Assembly: GCA_021613375.1 (NCBI GenBank)
Contig: JAJQXZ010000028.1
Span: forward strand, 528,501-592,500
Origin: Megaleporinus macrocephalus
Taxonomy: Eukaryota; Chordata; Actinopteri; Characiformes; Anostomidae
DNA: 64,000 bases
Direction: 5' to 3'
Position 1 is the stretch's first letter, and the number at the start of each line of letters is the position of its first letter. Both the position numbers and the translations under genes were made by a program. Positions 37,298-46,119 of the stretch are shown here, in pieces. The notes under the pieces were generated by a model that worked only from the letters and a program-made list of their open reading frames with translations, was not told the origin of the DNA and did no database searches.

Positions 37298-39100
37298 ATA
37301 TATAGCACTATATAGAACCATTTAAGCACGCAAATGCTTCTTTGAGCAGTTATGGTTCTAGATAGAACTAAATATATTATTACAAGCTTGACATTGTATC
37401 AATATATAGTGTTGTATAAAACCATTTAAGCATACAAATGTTTCTTTGAGCATTTATGGTTCCAGATAGAATTAAATATATTGTTACAAGCTTGACATTG
37501 TATCAATATATAGCGATGTGTAGAACCATTTAAGCATGCAAATGTTTCTTTGAGCATTTATGGTTCCAGATAGAATTAAATATATTGTTACAAGCTTGAC
37601 ATTGTATCAATATATAGCGATGTGTAGAACCATTTAAGCATACAAATGTTTCTTTGAGCATTTATGGTTCCAGATAGAATTAAATATATTGTTACAAGCT
37701 TGACATTGTATCAATATATAGCGATGTGTAGAACCATTTAAGCATGCAAATGTTTCTTTGAGCATTTATGGTTCTAGATAGAACTAAATATATTGTTACA
37801 AGCTTCACATTGTATCAATATATAGCGCTGTGTAGAACCATTTAAGCATGCAAATTGTTCTTTGAGCCTTTATAGTTCTAGATAGTGCTATATATATCAT
37901 TATCAGCTGGACATTGTGTTAATATATGGCACGATACAGAACTATTTAAGATCGTATTTGGTTCTTTAAGCATTTATGGTTCTGGATAGCACTAAATATA
38001 TTGTTATCATCTTGACATTGAAACAGTATACGGTGCTATACAGAACCATTTAAGCATACAAATGTTTCTTTGAGCATTTATGGTTCTAGATAGATCTAAA
38101 TATATTGTTACAAGCTTTACATTGTATCAATATATAGTGTTGTATAGAACCATTTAAGCATACAAATGTTTCTTTGAGCATTTATGGTTCTAGATAGATC
38201 TAAATATATTGTTACAAGCTTTACATTGTATCAATATATAGTGTTGTATAGAACCATTTAAGCATACAAATGTTTCTTTGAGCATTTATGGTTCTAGATA
38301 GAACTAAATATATTGTTACAAGCTTTACATTGTATCAATATATAGTGCTGTATAGAACCATTTAAGCATACAAATATTTCTTTGAGCATTTATGGTTCTA
38401 GATAGAACTAAATATATTGTTACAAGCTTCACATTGTATCAATATATAGCGATGTGTAGAACCATTTAAGCATGCAAATGTTTCTTTGAGCATTTATGGT
38501 TCTAGATAGAACTAAATATATTGTTATCAGCTTGACATTGTATCAGTATATAGCGCTGTGGAAAACCATTTAAGCATGCAAATTGTTCTTTGAGCATTTA
38601 TAGTTCTAGATAGCGCTAAGAATGTATTGCACTATTTAGCATGCAAATAGTTCTTTGAGCATGAACCACTCAAAGACTCAGCTAGAATATCTAGAATACG
38701 AATGAGTCTTTGAGTTCCTATGGCTCTCTGTAGAACTTAAGAGTGTGGATTAACTTTGCTATAGGCTTATGCCTCTCAATGCCCTATAGAGTGCTATACA
38801 GAACTTTATAAATAATGCTATAAAAAAAACAGCATTTATGGTTCTAGATAGCATCACTGTCTTTATAGCTTTACTGAAATATCCTGTACAATGAAATTAA
38901 AGACTAAACCCGAGGTTTGCATCTTCAAGTGTGAGCAAGCACGGGCTTTCACCTTTAGTATGAGCACAAACTGAAAACCCTTACTCTTCCAGCTCGAGTT
39001 CATTGTTGTTATCCCCCAGAAACTCGAAGGGCTTCCATCCGTCCTCGGTCTTGATCCAACTCCAGCCCGGAGACCTCCAGTCTTGGCCCAGGAAAGGCAT
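17691..39100 (-). CDS. fbxo25: fbxo25, F-box only protein 25 (complete, nine coding exons)
   Basis: Substrate-recognition subunit of an SCF (Skp1-Cul1-F-box) E3 ubiquitin ligase, mainly nuclear in vertebrates and the paralogue of atrogin-1/FBXO32. Joined exons (38985-39100, 33453-33556, 27906-27955, 27724-27816, 27529-27622, 25991-26175, 22925-23107, 20567-20710, 17691-17780) total 1059 bp: 352 aa plus stop, close to the human length. Landmarks: N-terminus [20 protein letters not shown]; basic nuclear-localisation-like KKRKK at residues 59-63; [20 protein letters not shown] at 91-110; [12 protein letters not shown] at about 182-193; an F-box with [10 protein letters not shown] to [11 protein letters not shown] at about 220-267; [16 protein letters not shown] at 308-323; C-terminal [12 protein letters not shown]25 is favoured over FBXO32 by [19 protein letters not shown] and [10 protein letters not shown]. 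All introns are GT-AG and the phases agree. Repeats occupy most of the intronic sequence. Confidence 0.97.
17781..20566 (-). other. fbxo25: fbxo25 intron 8
   Basis: Dominated by the 29-bp AT-rich minisatellite (18275-19600). The remainder shows no exon-like sequence; open frames at 19767-20514 are not conserved coding sequence. Confidence 0.7.
18275..19600. repeat. 29-bp AT-rich minisatellite (about 1.3 kb)
   Basis: Units of 'gtacattatatagctttata' plus 'tattatata'; period 29 bp is exact between 18914 and 18943. Variants (gaacatt, gcctcaaat, gttttgtat) alternate in longer blocks, e.g. a block at about 18420-18600 is repeated near 18690-18860. It lies in fbxo25 intron 8. Confidence 0.9.
20567..20710 (-). 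CDS. fbxo25: fbxo25 coding exon 8
   Basis: Acceptor tgtgtgtgtag, donor gtaaac; 48 codons from [20 protein letters not shown] to [12 protein letters not shown]. The acceptor's polypyrimidine tract is made of a (TG)n microsatellite on the gene strand, an unusual but readable context. Arg in the human FCRHLIL is Ser here. Confidence 0.95.
22680..22890. mobile_element. MITE family B fragment
   Basis: 'tgctgctgttgctggagtgt', 'gtcactgctggactgagaat' and 'catctacaaggtggaccagc' match the interior of the element at 10875-11425. It ends about 35 bp past the donor of fbxo25 exon 7, in intron 7. Confidence 0.6.
22925..23107 (-). CDS. fbxo25: fbxo25 coding exon 7 (F-box)
   Basis: Acceptor cccatttccag, donor gtgaga; 61 codons. 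Contains the F-box ([18 protein letters not shown], then [20 protein letters not shown]), the Skp1-binding surface of the protein. Confidence 0.97.
23417..24453. mobile_element. hAT-type non-autonomous transposon, 1037 bp
   Basis: Perfect 15-bp terminal inverted repeats TAGGGCTGGGCAATA, flanked by a perfect 8-bp target-site duplication CCCTTAGA (23409-23416 and 24454-24461). The 8-bp duplication and the TIR start are typical of the hAT superfamily. The interior has no transposase-like frame, so it would have needed enzyme from elsewhere. Located in fbxo25 intron 6. Confidence 0.85.
24613..25443. mobile_element. hAT-type non-autonomous element (family D), 831 bp
   Basis: Ends CAGGGGTCACTAATAGG and AAATACCCCTG (short TIR CAGGGGT), flanked by gcctatat (24605-24612) and gactatat (25444-25451), an 8-bp duplication with one mismatch. 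Related copies at 32428-32973 (left end lost) and 62824-63827 (with a nested retroposon fragment). The interior is rich in CpG around 24780-24910. No transposase. Confidence 0.8.
25991..26175 (-). CDS. fbxo25: fbxo25 coding exon 6
   Basis: Acceptor gcactcag, donor gtacgt; completes Val153 and encodes [19 protein letters not shown] through [19 protein letters not shown] to NNLEIPK. Confidence 0.96.
26176..27528 (-). other. fbxo25: fbxo25 intron 5
   Basis: AT-rich. At 26860-27180 a repeat with 'tctcggttgtcgccatgcca' related to 29165-29220 and to the terminal-repeat units at 31010 and 32186, followed by the MITE family A fragment at 27335-27490. No exon found. Confidence 0.6.
27335..27490. mobile_element. 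MITE family A fragment
   Basis: 'tgttgtccaaagaaaaacgt', 'agcagctgccgtttgtattg' and 'ccattgtcctctcctgtaaa' in the order of the family, inverted relative to 12181. One end is missing; it ends 38 bp from fbxo25 exon 5. Confidence 0.6.
27529..27622 (-). CDS. fbxo25: fbxo25 coding exon 5
   Basis: Acceptor ctcctctag, donor gtgagt; 31 codons ([18 protein letters not shown] to EKIVRK) plus one base of Val153. A MITE family A fragment lies about 40-190 bp past its donor. Confidence 0.95.
27724..27816 (-). CDS. fbxo25: fbxo25 coding exon 4
   Basis: Acceptor gtccccacag, donor gtaagc; exactly 31 codons from [11 protein letters not shown] to RRFNYVVK, nearly identical to human. Confidence 0.96.
27906..27955 (-). 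CDS. fbxo25: fbxo25 coding exon 3 (50 bp)
   Basis: Small exon: acceptor gtgtctag, donor gtgagc. Encodes the end of Phe74 and [16 protein letters not shown], matching the family's (F)YREKWIYVHKESTKE. Too short to be found as an isolated frame; supported by phase continuity on both sides. Confidence 0.92.
28428..28944 (+). mobile_element. Tc1/mariner element, internally deleted (517 bp)
   Basis: Inverted ends CACTACCACTTAAAAGTTTA and (reversed) CACTACCGCTCAAAAGTTTG, each bounded by a TA target dinucleotide (28426-28427, 28945-28946). At 28825 an ATG opens the start of a Tc1-type transposase, [20 protein letters not shown] (N-terminal DNA-binding helix), which soon loses frame and stops. Most of the transposase, including the catalytic domain, is deleted. 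It is inserted just before a SINE/LINE-type tail at 28950-29030. Confidence 0.85.
28950..29033 (+). mobile_element. Retroposon 3' tail (tctggataagagtgtctgct type)
   Basis: 'gtaagtcgctctggataaga', 'gtgtctgctaaatgcagatg' and a (taaatg)n end: the conserved tail shared by many fish SINEs and L2-type LINEs. Confidence 0.65.
29265..29364. repeat. 100-bp near-perfect palindrome
   Basis: Arms of about 46 bp (actgtgaccgctttcttaaa at the left, inverted at 29345-29364) separated by an 8-bp centre near 29311-29318, with few mismatches. It can form a long hairpin or cruciform. It sits in fbxo25 intron 2 beside a repeat with 'gagctgcttttggagatttg'. Confidence 0.85.
30354..30394. repeat. (TA)n microsatellite
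   Basis: About 20 AT dinucleotides in fbxo25 intron 2. Confidence 0.9.
30496..30610 (+). repeat. Family C retroposon fragment (truncated)
   Basis: 'ccactttattcgctagtcag', 'gactggagccaatcccagca' and 'gttgccagtccatcgcatgg' match the first third of 16386-16667. Confidence 0.65.
31010..31310. repeat. Direct terminal repeat X (left)
   Basis: From 'tcattttgaaatctgctaaa' to 'ctgagctataccat'. Repeated in the same orientation at 32186 (X'), flanking unit Y (31311-32180). Looks like the left terminal repeat of a compact retroelement or one arm of a tandem duplication. Confidence 0.7.
31311..32180. repeat. Unit Y, copy 1
   Basis: About 870 bp between direct repeats X and X'. A second copy, at visibly high identity, is at 36308-37173 in intron 1, with its ends at the same bases ('aaatatgccaccagtgctct' to 'cagtagtca'). 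Open frames on both strands have no recognised domain. Confidence 0.8.
32186..33020. repeat. Direct terminal repeat X' (right), split by a hAT copy
   Basis: X' runs from 32186 to about 32427, is interrupted by a family D hAT copy, and resumes at 'gtctaaactgtggctggcaa' (about 32976) to end at 'gagctatactat'. X' is therefore older than the hAT insertion. Confidence 0.7.
32428..32973. mobile_element. hAT family D copy, left end lost
   Basis: Starts inside the family sequence ('gtccggacccggacccagac') and keeps the right end (aaacacccctg). The left TIR and one side of the target duplication are deleted. Middle portion 'ggcggagcttttcttgtctt' as in 24613-25443. Confidence 0.75.
33453..33556 (-). 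CDS. fbxo25: fbxo25 coding exon 2
   Basis: Acceptor ttctgttatag, donor gtaagc. One base completes Glu39, then 34 codons including [10 protein letters not shown], and one base begins Phe74. The acidic/polar N-terminal half is divergent from mammals, as expected for this segment. Confidence 0.93.
34984..35624. repeat. (CATC/TATC)n tetranucleotide array, about 640 bp
   Basis: Mixed CATC and TATC tetranucleotides, interrupted, with a longer repeated block 'ccttctagctatccatccat' plus 'caatctaactgcctat' at about 35170, 35220, 35267 and 35450. So part of the array has re-amplified as a roughly 50-bp or longer unit. Confidence 0.9.
36308..37173. repeat. Unit Y, copy 2
   Basis: Second copy of unit Y (see 31311-32180), lacking the X repeats on both sides. 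A few short indels and a lost segment near 36810-36840 distinguish it. Confidence 0.85.
37245..37304. repeat. (TA)n microsatellite
   Basis: AT tract directly abutting the 104-bp satellite. Confidence 0.9.
37305..38650. repeat. 104-bp satellite, about 13 units
   Basis: Unit contains 'gttacaagcttgacattgta', 'tcaatatatagcgatgtgta' and 'gaaccatttaagcatgcaaa', 'tgtttctttgagcatttatg', 'gttctagatagaactaaata'. The period is exactly 104 bp (caag at 37383, 37487, 37591). Each unit carries the inverted pair agaaccat/atggttct, so it can fold. It is in fbxo25 intron 1, ending some 330 bp from coding exon 1. Confidence 0.93.
38985..39100 (-). CDS. fbxo25: fbxo25 coding exon 1
   Basis: Start ATG at 39098-39100; the exon ends with the codon fragment GA before donor gtaagg. 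Encodes 38 residues plus two bases. The start is fixed by the universally conserved [12 protein letters not shown]. An acceptor (cctcttgcag) ends at 39112, leaving 11 bases of 5' UTR in this exon. Confidence 0.96.
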
Positions 39101-39111
39101 CTTCTGCAGAG

Positions 39112-39472
39112 CTGCAAGAGGAGACAACACAAAGCTGCTTTCAGATATATCACCAGGCGGCGTGACTCTCACAGTCTTTTTCACCACTTTAGACGCAGTG
39201 ACACCTAAATCTGTTTGTATCTCCAGAAAACACTGCTTGTCGGCGCCTCGTTTTCGAGTAACTAACAGAAACCTGCCGCACACTCTCTCCGCGTTCTGTT
39301 GCTCTCTGTCTACTTCGGAGCGCTAGCTTAGCCGTCAGCATCTGTTTGGCGAAAACGCAGAAGCCGCCAAAGAGCCGAACGCGCTTTAAACCGATTCAGC
39401 AATGACGACAGCTCCAAAAAACGATGTTTTATGAGACGGTGTATGATTTTCACCCCGCCGAGCTTCGCTTAC
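39112..39472 (-). other. fbxo25: fbxo25 first (5' UTR) intron
   Basis: Inferred from a strong donor (gaccgcg/gtaagcg, first intron base 39472) and a strong acceptor (tcctcttgcag, ending 39112). An open frame within it is by chance in frame with the true ATG. Confidence 0.65.
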
Positions 39473-39700
39473 CGCGGTCTCTTTGTTGTACGACGAAAAC
39501 AAATAGCTGCTTTTCTTTAATATTGACGGAAGTAAACAGTCAGTACAACGGAATGTGGCCCCGCCTCCTGCGCGCTCTGATTGGCTGCCGCCTTTGTGTT
39601 TATTTTGTTGCTACCCGGAATCCCGTCGCTGATTGGCTGCCGCGCTTGTGGATCATTGGCAGTTTCGTGCTGCGTGTTTTGCTCGGGCTGCCTCCTACAC
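39473..39700 (-). promoter_or_regulatory. fbxo25: fbxo25 promoter and non-coding exon 1, CpG-rich
   Basis: CpG-rich stretch in an AT-rich region (roughly 39240-39760). The - strand shows two CCAAT boxes in identical context (CAGCCAATCA, attgg on + at 39580 and 39632, 52 bp apart) and a GC box (ggaggcggggc, complementary to 39558-39569). The non-coding exon would end at 39473 with donor gtaagc. No TATA box is evident, as expected of a housekeeping-type promoter. The transcription start is not determinable here. Confidence 0.6.
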
Positions 39701-39759
39701 GTGAGCGGGGCGCCGCACATGTCCCCGTGTTTTGGTTTCGCACGGGAGGAGAGAAGGGA

Positions 39760-40060
39760 TGGAAAGAGAAAGAGAGAGGAAAGATTTGAAAGGAAACTAA
39801 GAACGATCGCTGCCTTTCGCGTGTGTGTGGATCAGCTGCCAGCATGGGCTGAAGTCTAGAAGCTCTGAATCCTGGTCCTCTGGCTCTTCCTTGTGACCCT
39901 GCTTTCTCCCTACAACTAGGCTAGAAGTTAAATATTAATATGCTCCAGTAACACATTTATTGCGTAGGCAGGTTCAGCGTTGGCCTGATCATAGGTTACA
40001 TATCGGCTGTCAGCTCATATCAGGACCTTTGACCAGGCTGCAGACACACAGGCCCACAAA
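39760..40060. other. Intergenic edge upstream of fbxo25
   Basis: Purine-rich to about 39800, then ordinary single-copy sequence; no gene seen. Confidence 0.4.
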
Positions 40061-40604
40061 TAAGTACTTTACTAGTGCATCACTCAGACTTACTCCAGTG
40101 TATATGTGCTACTGGTGCAGTAACTGTTGGGGCCTTCAGTAGGTGGAAGGTGCATTATGTTATGAATGGTGGGAACAGATTCCTCATACAACGTGTATGC
40201 AAAATCTCTCTTTTCAACATTGGGTGGTGCAGCTGGTGGTGAAAGAAAAACGCCCACAGCAGCAAGAGCAGTAAAAAACTGTTGCTTCTCTATATATGGT
40301 CAGATGTGTCCTAGTATATGACTGCTCATGTGATTTGATCAAGGGTACGTTTATGACCAGTGTGTGCTTTTAGATACCAAAAACAATCGCAATCAGTTTT
40401 TTATAGTCTCCCATATTGTTCTTGGTACTGGGCCTCTAAGATGTAACCTCTGTGCTAGCTGGCTGCCCTCATTTGAAAAGCCTGTACAGGTGGGGCTAAA
40501 CTGATGTAGAGTGTTTAGTTTAGAGATAGTGTAAATGAGAAGAAGGTGAAATATGAATGGGAGAGGTCATAATACTCACAAGTCCTGCCCTTGCTGGTAA
40601 AATG

Positions 40605-40884
<280 letters not shown>

Positions 40885-41191
40885 GGGTGCGGGACCCTTG
40901 TTAGGGACAGGATGCATGTCCTTCATACCTTGAGTTGTAAAACAAAGTTAACCCGTGCATGCCCAGTCCTATTACCCCCTAGCCCGCCCATAAGAGAGGC
41001 TGGTGGGCCTGGTAGACAGAGCAGATTGACCATGTGATCATCATAGCACTCTGCAGGAAAAGCAGCTATAAAGTCGTGCTTCAGTGGATGAAGGATATTA
41101 AAATATGTAAAAAAGTATAAACATAGTACAATTATGTATGTATACAATGCTGTTTTGCAGGCAATGTATTGTAGTTTAGTCACATTGCATA

Positions 41192-41195
<4 letters not shown>

Positions 41196-41260
<65 letters not shown>
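41196..41260. repeat. (TA)n microsatellite
   Basis: About 30 AT dinucleotides, followed at 41275-41362 by a short MITE family A fragment ('aaaattctggttccgccact'). Confidence 0.9.
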
Positions 41261-41269
<9 letters not shown>

Positions 41270-41359
41270 TAATGTACAATTTCCATAATAAATAGACTTA
41301 TAGAAATGCTTTAAAATCACTTGGAAAAAATTCTGGTTCCGCCACTCCTGTAAAGTTCC

Positions 41360-41361
<2 letters not shown>

Positions 41362-41419
<58 letters not shown>
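41362..41419. repeat. (TA)n microsatellite
   Basis: About 28 AT dinucleotides abutting the second copy of the local duplicate ('tgctataggtacagtcagtg'). Confidence 0.9.
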
Positions 41420-41421
<2 letters not shown>

Positions 41422-43056
41422 TATAGGTACAGTCAGTGTGTTGAGGACTGTGTTGTGAGGGTTAAAGTAAGTTTCACAGGGAAATGTCCTCAGCAGCAAA
41501 AGTGGCCTTTAGCAGTAAAAACTGTTGATTCTCTATATATGGTCTGATGTGTCCTGGTATATGACTGATTGTGTGACTTGATTAAGGATGCGTTTATGGC
41601 AACTGTGTGCTTTTAAATACTAAAAAATACGGCAACAATCTTTTTATGACTGTTCTCCTGTATTGTTCTTGATACTGAGCCTTTAAGATGTAAATGACCT
41701 CTGTTCTAGTCGACTGCCCTCATTTGATAAGTGTAAAAGGGAGGGGTTAAACTGATGTAGAGCCTTTACAGACAGTAAAAATGAAGAGATTGTTCAGAGC
41801 CTCAACAGAACTAACAGCTAAACACAAAGCCCTCTGTTCTACTTCAGAAAACCCACCACTCCACCCGTAACCAGGATCTTCAGCATAAAAGCTCTTGTAT
41901 GAATGAATCTTAAACCGTCCAGCATAAACTCTTTAAAAAGTTTTTCTCCTCTTAAAAAACGGAACTACATATAGTGGCTACTACATTACAATTCATCTTG
42001 TGAGCACGGTAATGCATTACATTTATACTTTTTAATATGACTGACAGCATGTATTCTCAGGGTGGCTGAAAACTGCCCCAACGTGCTGGACCCTTACTGG
42101 AATGCAATGCATGTTCTTCATACCTCGAGTCACACCAAGTGCTAGCTAACCCCTCGCATGAACCCCAGGCCAAACCTAAAAGAAGGCTAGCGGGCTTGGT
42201 AGACAGAGCAGATCCAGTCTGTGATCGTCACAGCACTCTGCAAGAAAAGCAGTGAATCTGGAGATTCCAATTCAACAGCAGATATAAAGCCGTGCTTCAG
42301 CGGATGCAATAGTGAAGTTATGCTTTCAACACAGGTATTGTCTTGAAACATGACTGACTATGTAAAACACTTAAATTACATTTCCTCCAATACACATGGG
42401 TCTTCTTTTTAACAGTCAAAGTGATAAATATATTTTTATTTAATGGGAAAATATCAGCAGTAGGTAAATGTGTTATAAGTGCATAATTCAAACTTACCCC
42501 ATCATATATGTGCTATAGGTATAATAGCTGTGTTGAGGCCTTCACTAGTAAAAAGTGTCCTATCAATGATGGAAACAGATTCCTCACACACAGTGTACGC
42601 AAAATCTTTAGTTACAGTGACATTCAGCAGTAAAAACATTGATTTTCTATATATGGTCAGATGTGTCCTGGTATATGACTGATCATATAATTTGTGTACC
42701 AAGGTTATGTGATCTTTTAGATACTAAAAACAATCACAATCATTTTTTTATGATCATTCTCCCATATGGTTCTGGGCACTTAATGATGTTACCCCCTCAG
42801 CCCACCCATAAGAGAGGCTGGTAGATGTAGTAGATCTACTTAGTGATTGTCACAGCACCCTGCAAGAAAAACAGGCAACCTGGAGAGTCCAATTCAGCAG
42901 CAAATATAAAGCCATGCTTCAGCACAAGTATTAGAAATGGATGGTATGGGCTAAATAGTGTGACTTGAAACATGACTTACTGTGTCTTAATGGGTCTTCT
43001 TTTCAACAGGCAAGATTTTTTAAGTACAAACGTGATAAATATGTTTTTTTTAAAAA

Positions 43057-43087
<31 letters not shown>

Positions 43088-43149
43088 ACCCGTTTCCATA
43101 ATATTAACAATGATTCATTTTCAGAGAAAGAGAAAAGAAAAAAAAATAC

Positions 43150-43220
43150 ATAAAAACAATAAAATAAAATAAAATAAAATAAAATAAAATAAAATAAAAT
43201 AAAATAAAATAAAATAAAAT
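43150..43220. repeat. (AAAAT)n microsatellite
   Basis: About 13 AAAAT pentamers. It lies just past the 3' end of the L1-like remnant on the - strand, so it may be that element's tail. Confidence 0.9.
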
Positions 43221-43329
43221 TAGGGACACAGTGAAGTAAAGAGGCACACTACAGTAGGCTCACAAACATCTGCAGAATCAACTGATCAATGGAAATAAAA
43301 TATAATAGACTCAATACTTAATAAAGCAG

Positions 43330-44270
43330 CTACGGTGAAACATCTAATATTTATGCACACTGGCTAAGTACTCTAAAAAAGGGTTCCATATTTTAAAAAA
43401 CTTTTCCAGACTACCAGAAAAAACATATCTGAGCCTTTCAACATGCAACATATTTGCTACTTCTGTCAGCCACAGTTTAAACATAGGTGGGATATTCGAC
43501 CTTATAATGATATTCTTAGCAACTATCATACCATATGTTATAGCAGATTGTATACAAAAATATTATCAAATTATCAAAATATTGAAATGCCTTAGAAAAA
43601 CCAAACAAAGCTATTTCAGGGTCAGGAGACAACCTTAGACTGTATACACCTGTGTATCTGAATATATCACCCCAATAGGTATCAAATTTAGGATACATCC
43701 AGAAAAGGTGAGCAAGGGAACCCTCTGCTCCTTTACGTCTGTCACATGATGGCACCACGGAAGGAAAAATAGGATGAAGCTTTGTTTTAGAATAATGGAT
43801 TCTATGTATGACTTTAAATTGCAGAAGCTGATGTCTGGCATTAGTTGAACAAGACTAGTAAGACTTTCTTCCCAGACACTACTATCTATCTCCATCCATA
43901 GTTCTTTCTCCCATGATTTGCAGAGAAACTCAACTGTTTTGAGAAAGCACCAACAAGGCTTGAGACTAATAGCCTTGCCTCTGGGGGTCCAGACAAAATT
44001 TGCAAAACAGGATCCTGGGAAGAGATGGATTGATATAAAGGTATATTCTGTTGAATATAACTTCTTATCTGTAAATATCTAAAGAAATCTGATTGAGAAA
44101 ATGAATATTTTTATATTTAATTGCTCAAATGAAGCTAAACAATCATTAATGTAATCATTAAAGTCTTTCAACTTTACAATGCCTTTTTTAGCCCAGTTAT
44201 GAAATGTACCATCAGATAAAGAATAAATATGTTTTTTTAATAGGAAAATATCAGTAGTAGACAGATTTAC
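43330..44270 (-). pseudogene. L1-like LINE, ORF2 C-terminal remnant
   Basis: Three overlapping - strand frames read as the C-terminal region of an L1/Tx1-type (fish Swimmer-like) ORF2: CDRRKGAEGSLAHLFWMYPK (zinc-knuckle-like Cys and the conserved H-L-F-W), SPDPEIALFGFSKAF, then KLWLTEVANMLHVERLRY with FFKIWNPFLEYL. Frameshifts near 43760 and 43520 break it and the reverse transcriptase is missing. A dead, 5'-truncated copy. Confidence 0.75.
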
Positions 44271-44284
44271 AAGGTAAATGCGTT

Positions 44285-45005
44285 ATTAGTAGATATGGAC
44301 CGATCTGCGTTTTTGAGGCCGATTCCGATTGCCGATCACCTTTCAGCGCGACCGGCTGATAGCCGATACCAATAGAGGGCAGGGCTATATGCCACGGCAG
44401 GGCTACAGGTAGTTATTAGCGCAAGCAAGTCATGAAACATGATCTAAACTGGTTTATTACTATTTTTAACGAGCTCATATGAAACAGTATAATATTTGTA
44501 ACTAAATTAGAAGTTGGTCTATGTGGGAGTAAACCGCTTGATAAGCTCCAGAAGAGCCACATCTGAAAAGTATCTCTACTAGGAACAGCAGAGCGTGGAT
44601 CCAGGTGGAACATTAAGCAGCAGAATGAACGTCTTCTACAGCCGAGAAGAGCTGCTTATCTAGAACTATAAACTCAATCACTCTGCATGTGGTTCTTTAG
44701 CTCTCTGGCTGTTTCTGCTGCTGTTCTGTTTGTACCGGTCAGATCTGGTCTGTATGGTGTTCTGGGTTGTTTGTTTTGTGTTAGCTGTGTGTGTTAGCTG
44801 TGCTGTTTACTGATACTCACTGTGTTCAGCTGTGTGGTGTCTCTGAAGTGCTGTATCTGATTAGTGTGTTAAATGTCTTTGTCTTGGTTTCCGTGAGAGA
44901 CGCTGATTTTACTAATTTTACAGATGTTACAAACTGTCCTGGATGAGTCTGAGTCACATATTTTGATTAAAAATCATCCGATACCAATACATGGTCAATC
45001 GATCT
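44285..45005. repeat. hAT-like dispersed repeat (gatcggccgat type)
   Basis: Starts 'agatatggaccgatctgcgt' and 'ttgaggccgattccgattgc', ends 'catccgataccaatacatgg' before 'tcaatcgatctttcc'. GC-rich left edge and ends reminiscent of fish hAT MITEs, but the target duplication is not clear. Confidence 0.4.
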
Positions 45006-45069
45006 TTCCACAAGGTGAAAAGTGTGATATCAATGATGGAAACGATGACATTCAGCAGTAAAAACATTG

Positions 45070-45197
<128 letters not shown>

Positions 45198-45420
45198 AGT
45201 GTTTCACTCCATCCATGCAGTGAAACACTTACATATACACACATACTAGTGAACATACACACTAGGGGGTAGTGAGCACACTTGTGCAGTCAGGGGTTAG
45301 TACCTTGCTTAAGTGTTCTTCTGTCATGTCTTGTCAGCCCATGGGATCAAACCGGTAGCCTTCCGGTCACAAGGCTGGTTCCCCAACCTCCAGCCCATGA
45401 CTGCCCCCTATTGTTCTAGG
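45198..45420 (-). mobile_element. tRNA-derived SINE type 1, reverse copy
   Basis: Inverse of the element at 15238-15435: 'actagggggtagtgagcaca' and the inverse B box 'gggatcaaaccggtagcctt'. It retains a middle segment ('gttagtaccttgcttaagtg') lost from the other copy. Confidence 0.7.
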
Positions 45421-45732
45421 TACTGAGCCTTGCTACCCCAGCCCACCCCTAAGAGAGGCTGGTCGACGGAGCAGACCCACTCTGTAATCGTCACAGCACT
45501 CTGCAGGGAAAGCAGGCAACCTGGAGAGTCTACTTGTACTAGCACTGCAATGCATGCCCTTCATACTCCTGCTTTTATGAATGAGGTCTTCTAATCACGG
45601 AGGGATGAAGAGAGTCTTTTTTTGGTGGTGCCTACAAAATTGGAAGCCCCCTTCTTATCTTACATATTTTACTCAGCTTACCTTCAGCCACCTGTCCATT
45701 TATCAGCACCTCCTACCATACAGGTGCACGTT

Positions 45733-45890
45733 GTAGTTCCAGACTGTAGTCCATCTGTTTCTCTGTATACCTTGTTCTTCAATGATCAGGACCCCCATAG
45801 GATGGTCACAGAGCAGAGCGGGTATTATGTGGGTGGTGGATCATTCTCAGCAAGGTGATGGTGGTGGTGTGTTAGTATGAGTTGTTAGTA
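45733..45890. mobile_element. MITE family B fragment
   Basis: 'gactgtagtccatctgtttc', 'atgtgggtggtggatcattc' and 'ggtggtggtgtgttagtatg' match 10895-11045. Confidence 0.65.
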
Positions 45891-45924
45891 TGTGTGTTTA
45901 TTTTAAAAGAACGGGATAATATCT

Positions 45925-46115
45925 TGTAATCCAGTTTGAAGAAGCAATCTTGATTTATCTTAATGAAGTACTGAGCAGTCAGAGCAGGTATTAGATGAGA
46001 ACTGTAAATAATACTGGGTTGTTTCCACAAGGAGAAGCTTGGAAAGGGTCAAATAAACACACTGATGTATTTAAAAGCACTACTTACTGTATTAATACTG
46101 TAATTAATTTTTTAA
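45925..46115. repeat. Dispersed repeat, copy 2 (paired with 6740-7135)
   Basis: See 6740-7135; high identity from 'gcaatcttgatttatcttaa' to 'aagcactacttactgtatta'. Confidence 0.7.
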
Positions 46116-46119
46116 TACT

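Larger units (their letters stand above)
33557..38984 (-). other. fbxo25: fbxo25 intron 1 (between coding exons 1 and 2)
   Basis: 5.4 kb: a dispersed element about 34010-34450, (CATC/TATC)n array 34984-35624, unit Y copy 2 (36308-37173), (TA)n 37245-37304 and the 104-bp satellite 37305-38650. No exon found. The stretch 33660-34010 ('ggaggcggagctgccactag') could be a solo LTR but I cannot show its ends. Confidence 0.6.

Noticed and set aside
38985..39283. N-terminally extended fbxo25 start at 39283
   Set aside because: The family start MPFLGQDW is universal and strong splice sites place the upstream segment in a 5' UTR intron.
39424..39859. Frames in the CpG-rich region as a divergent gene
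   Set aside because: Overlapping frames on both strands reflect low stop density in GC-rich DNA; no family pattern or splice support.
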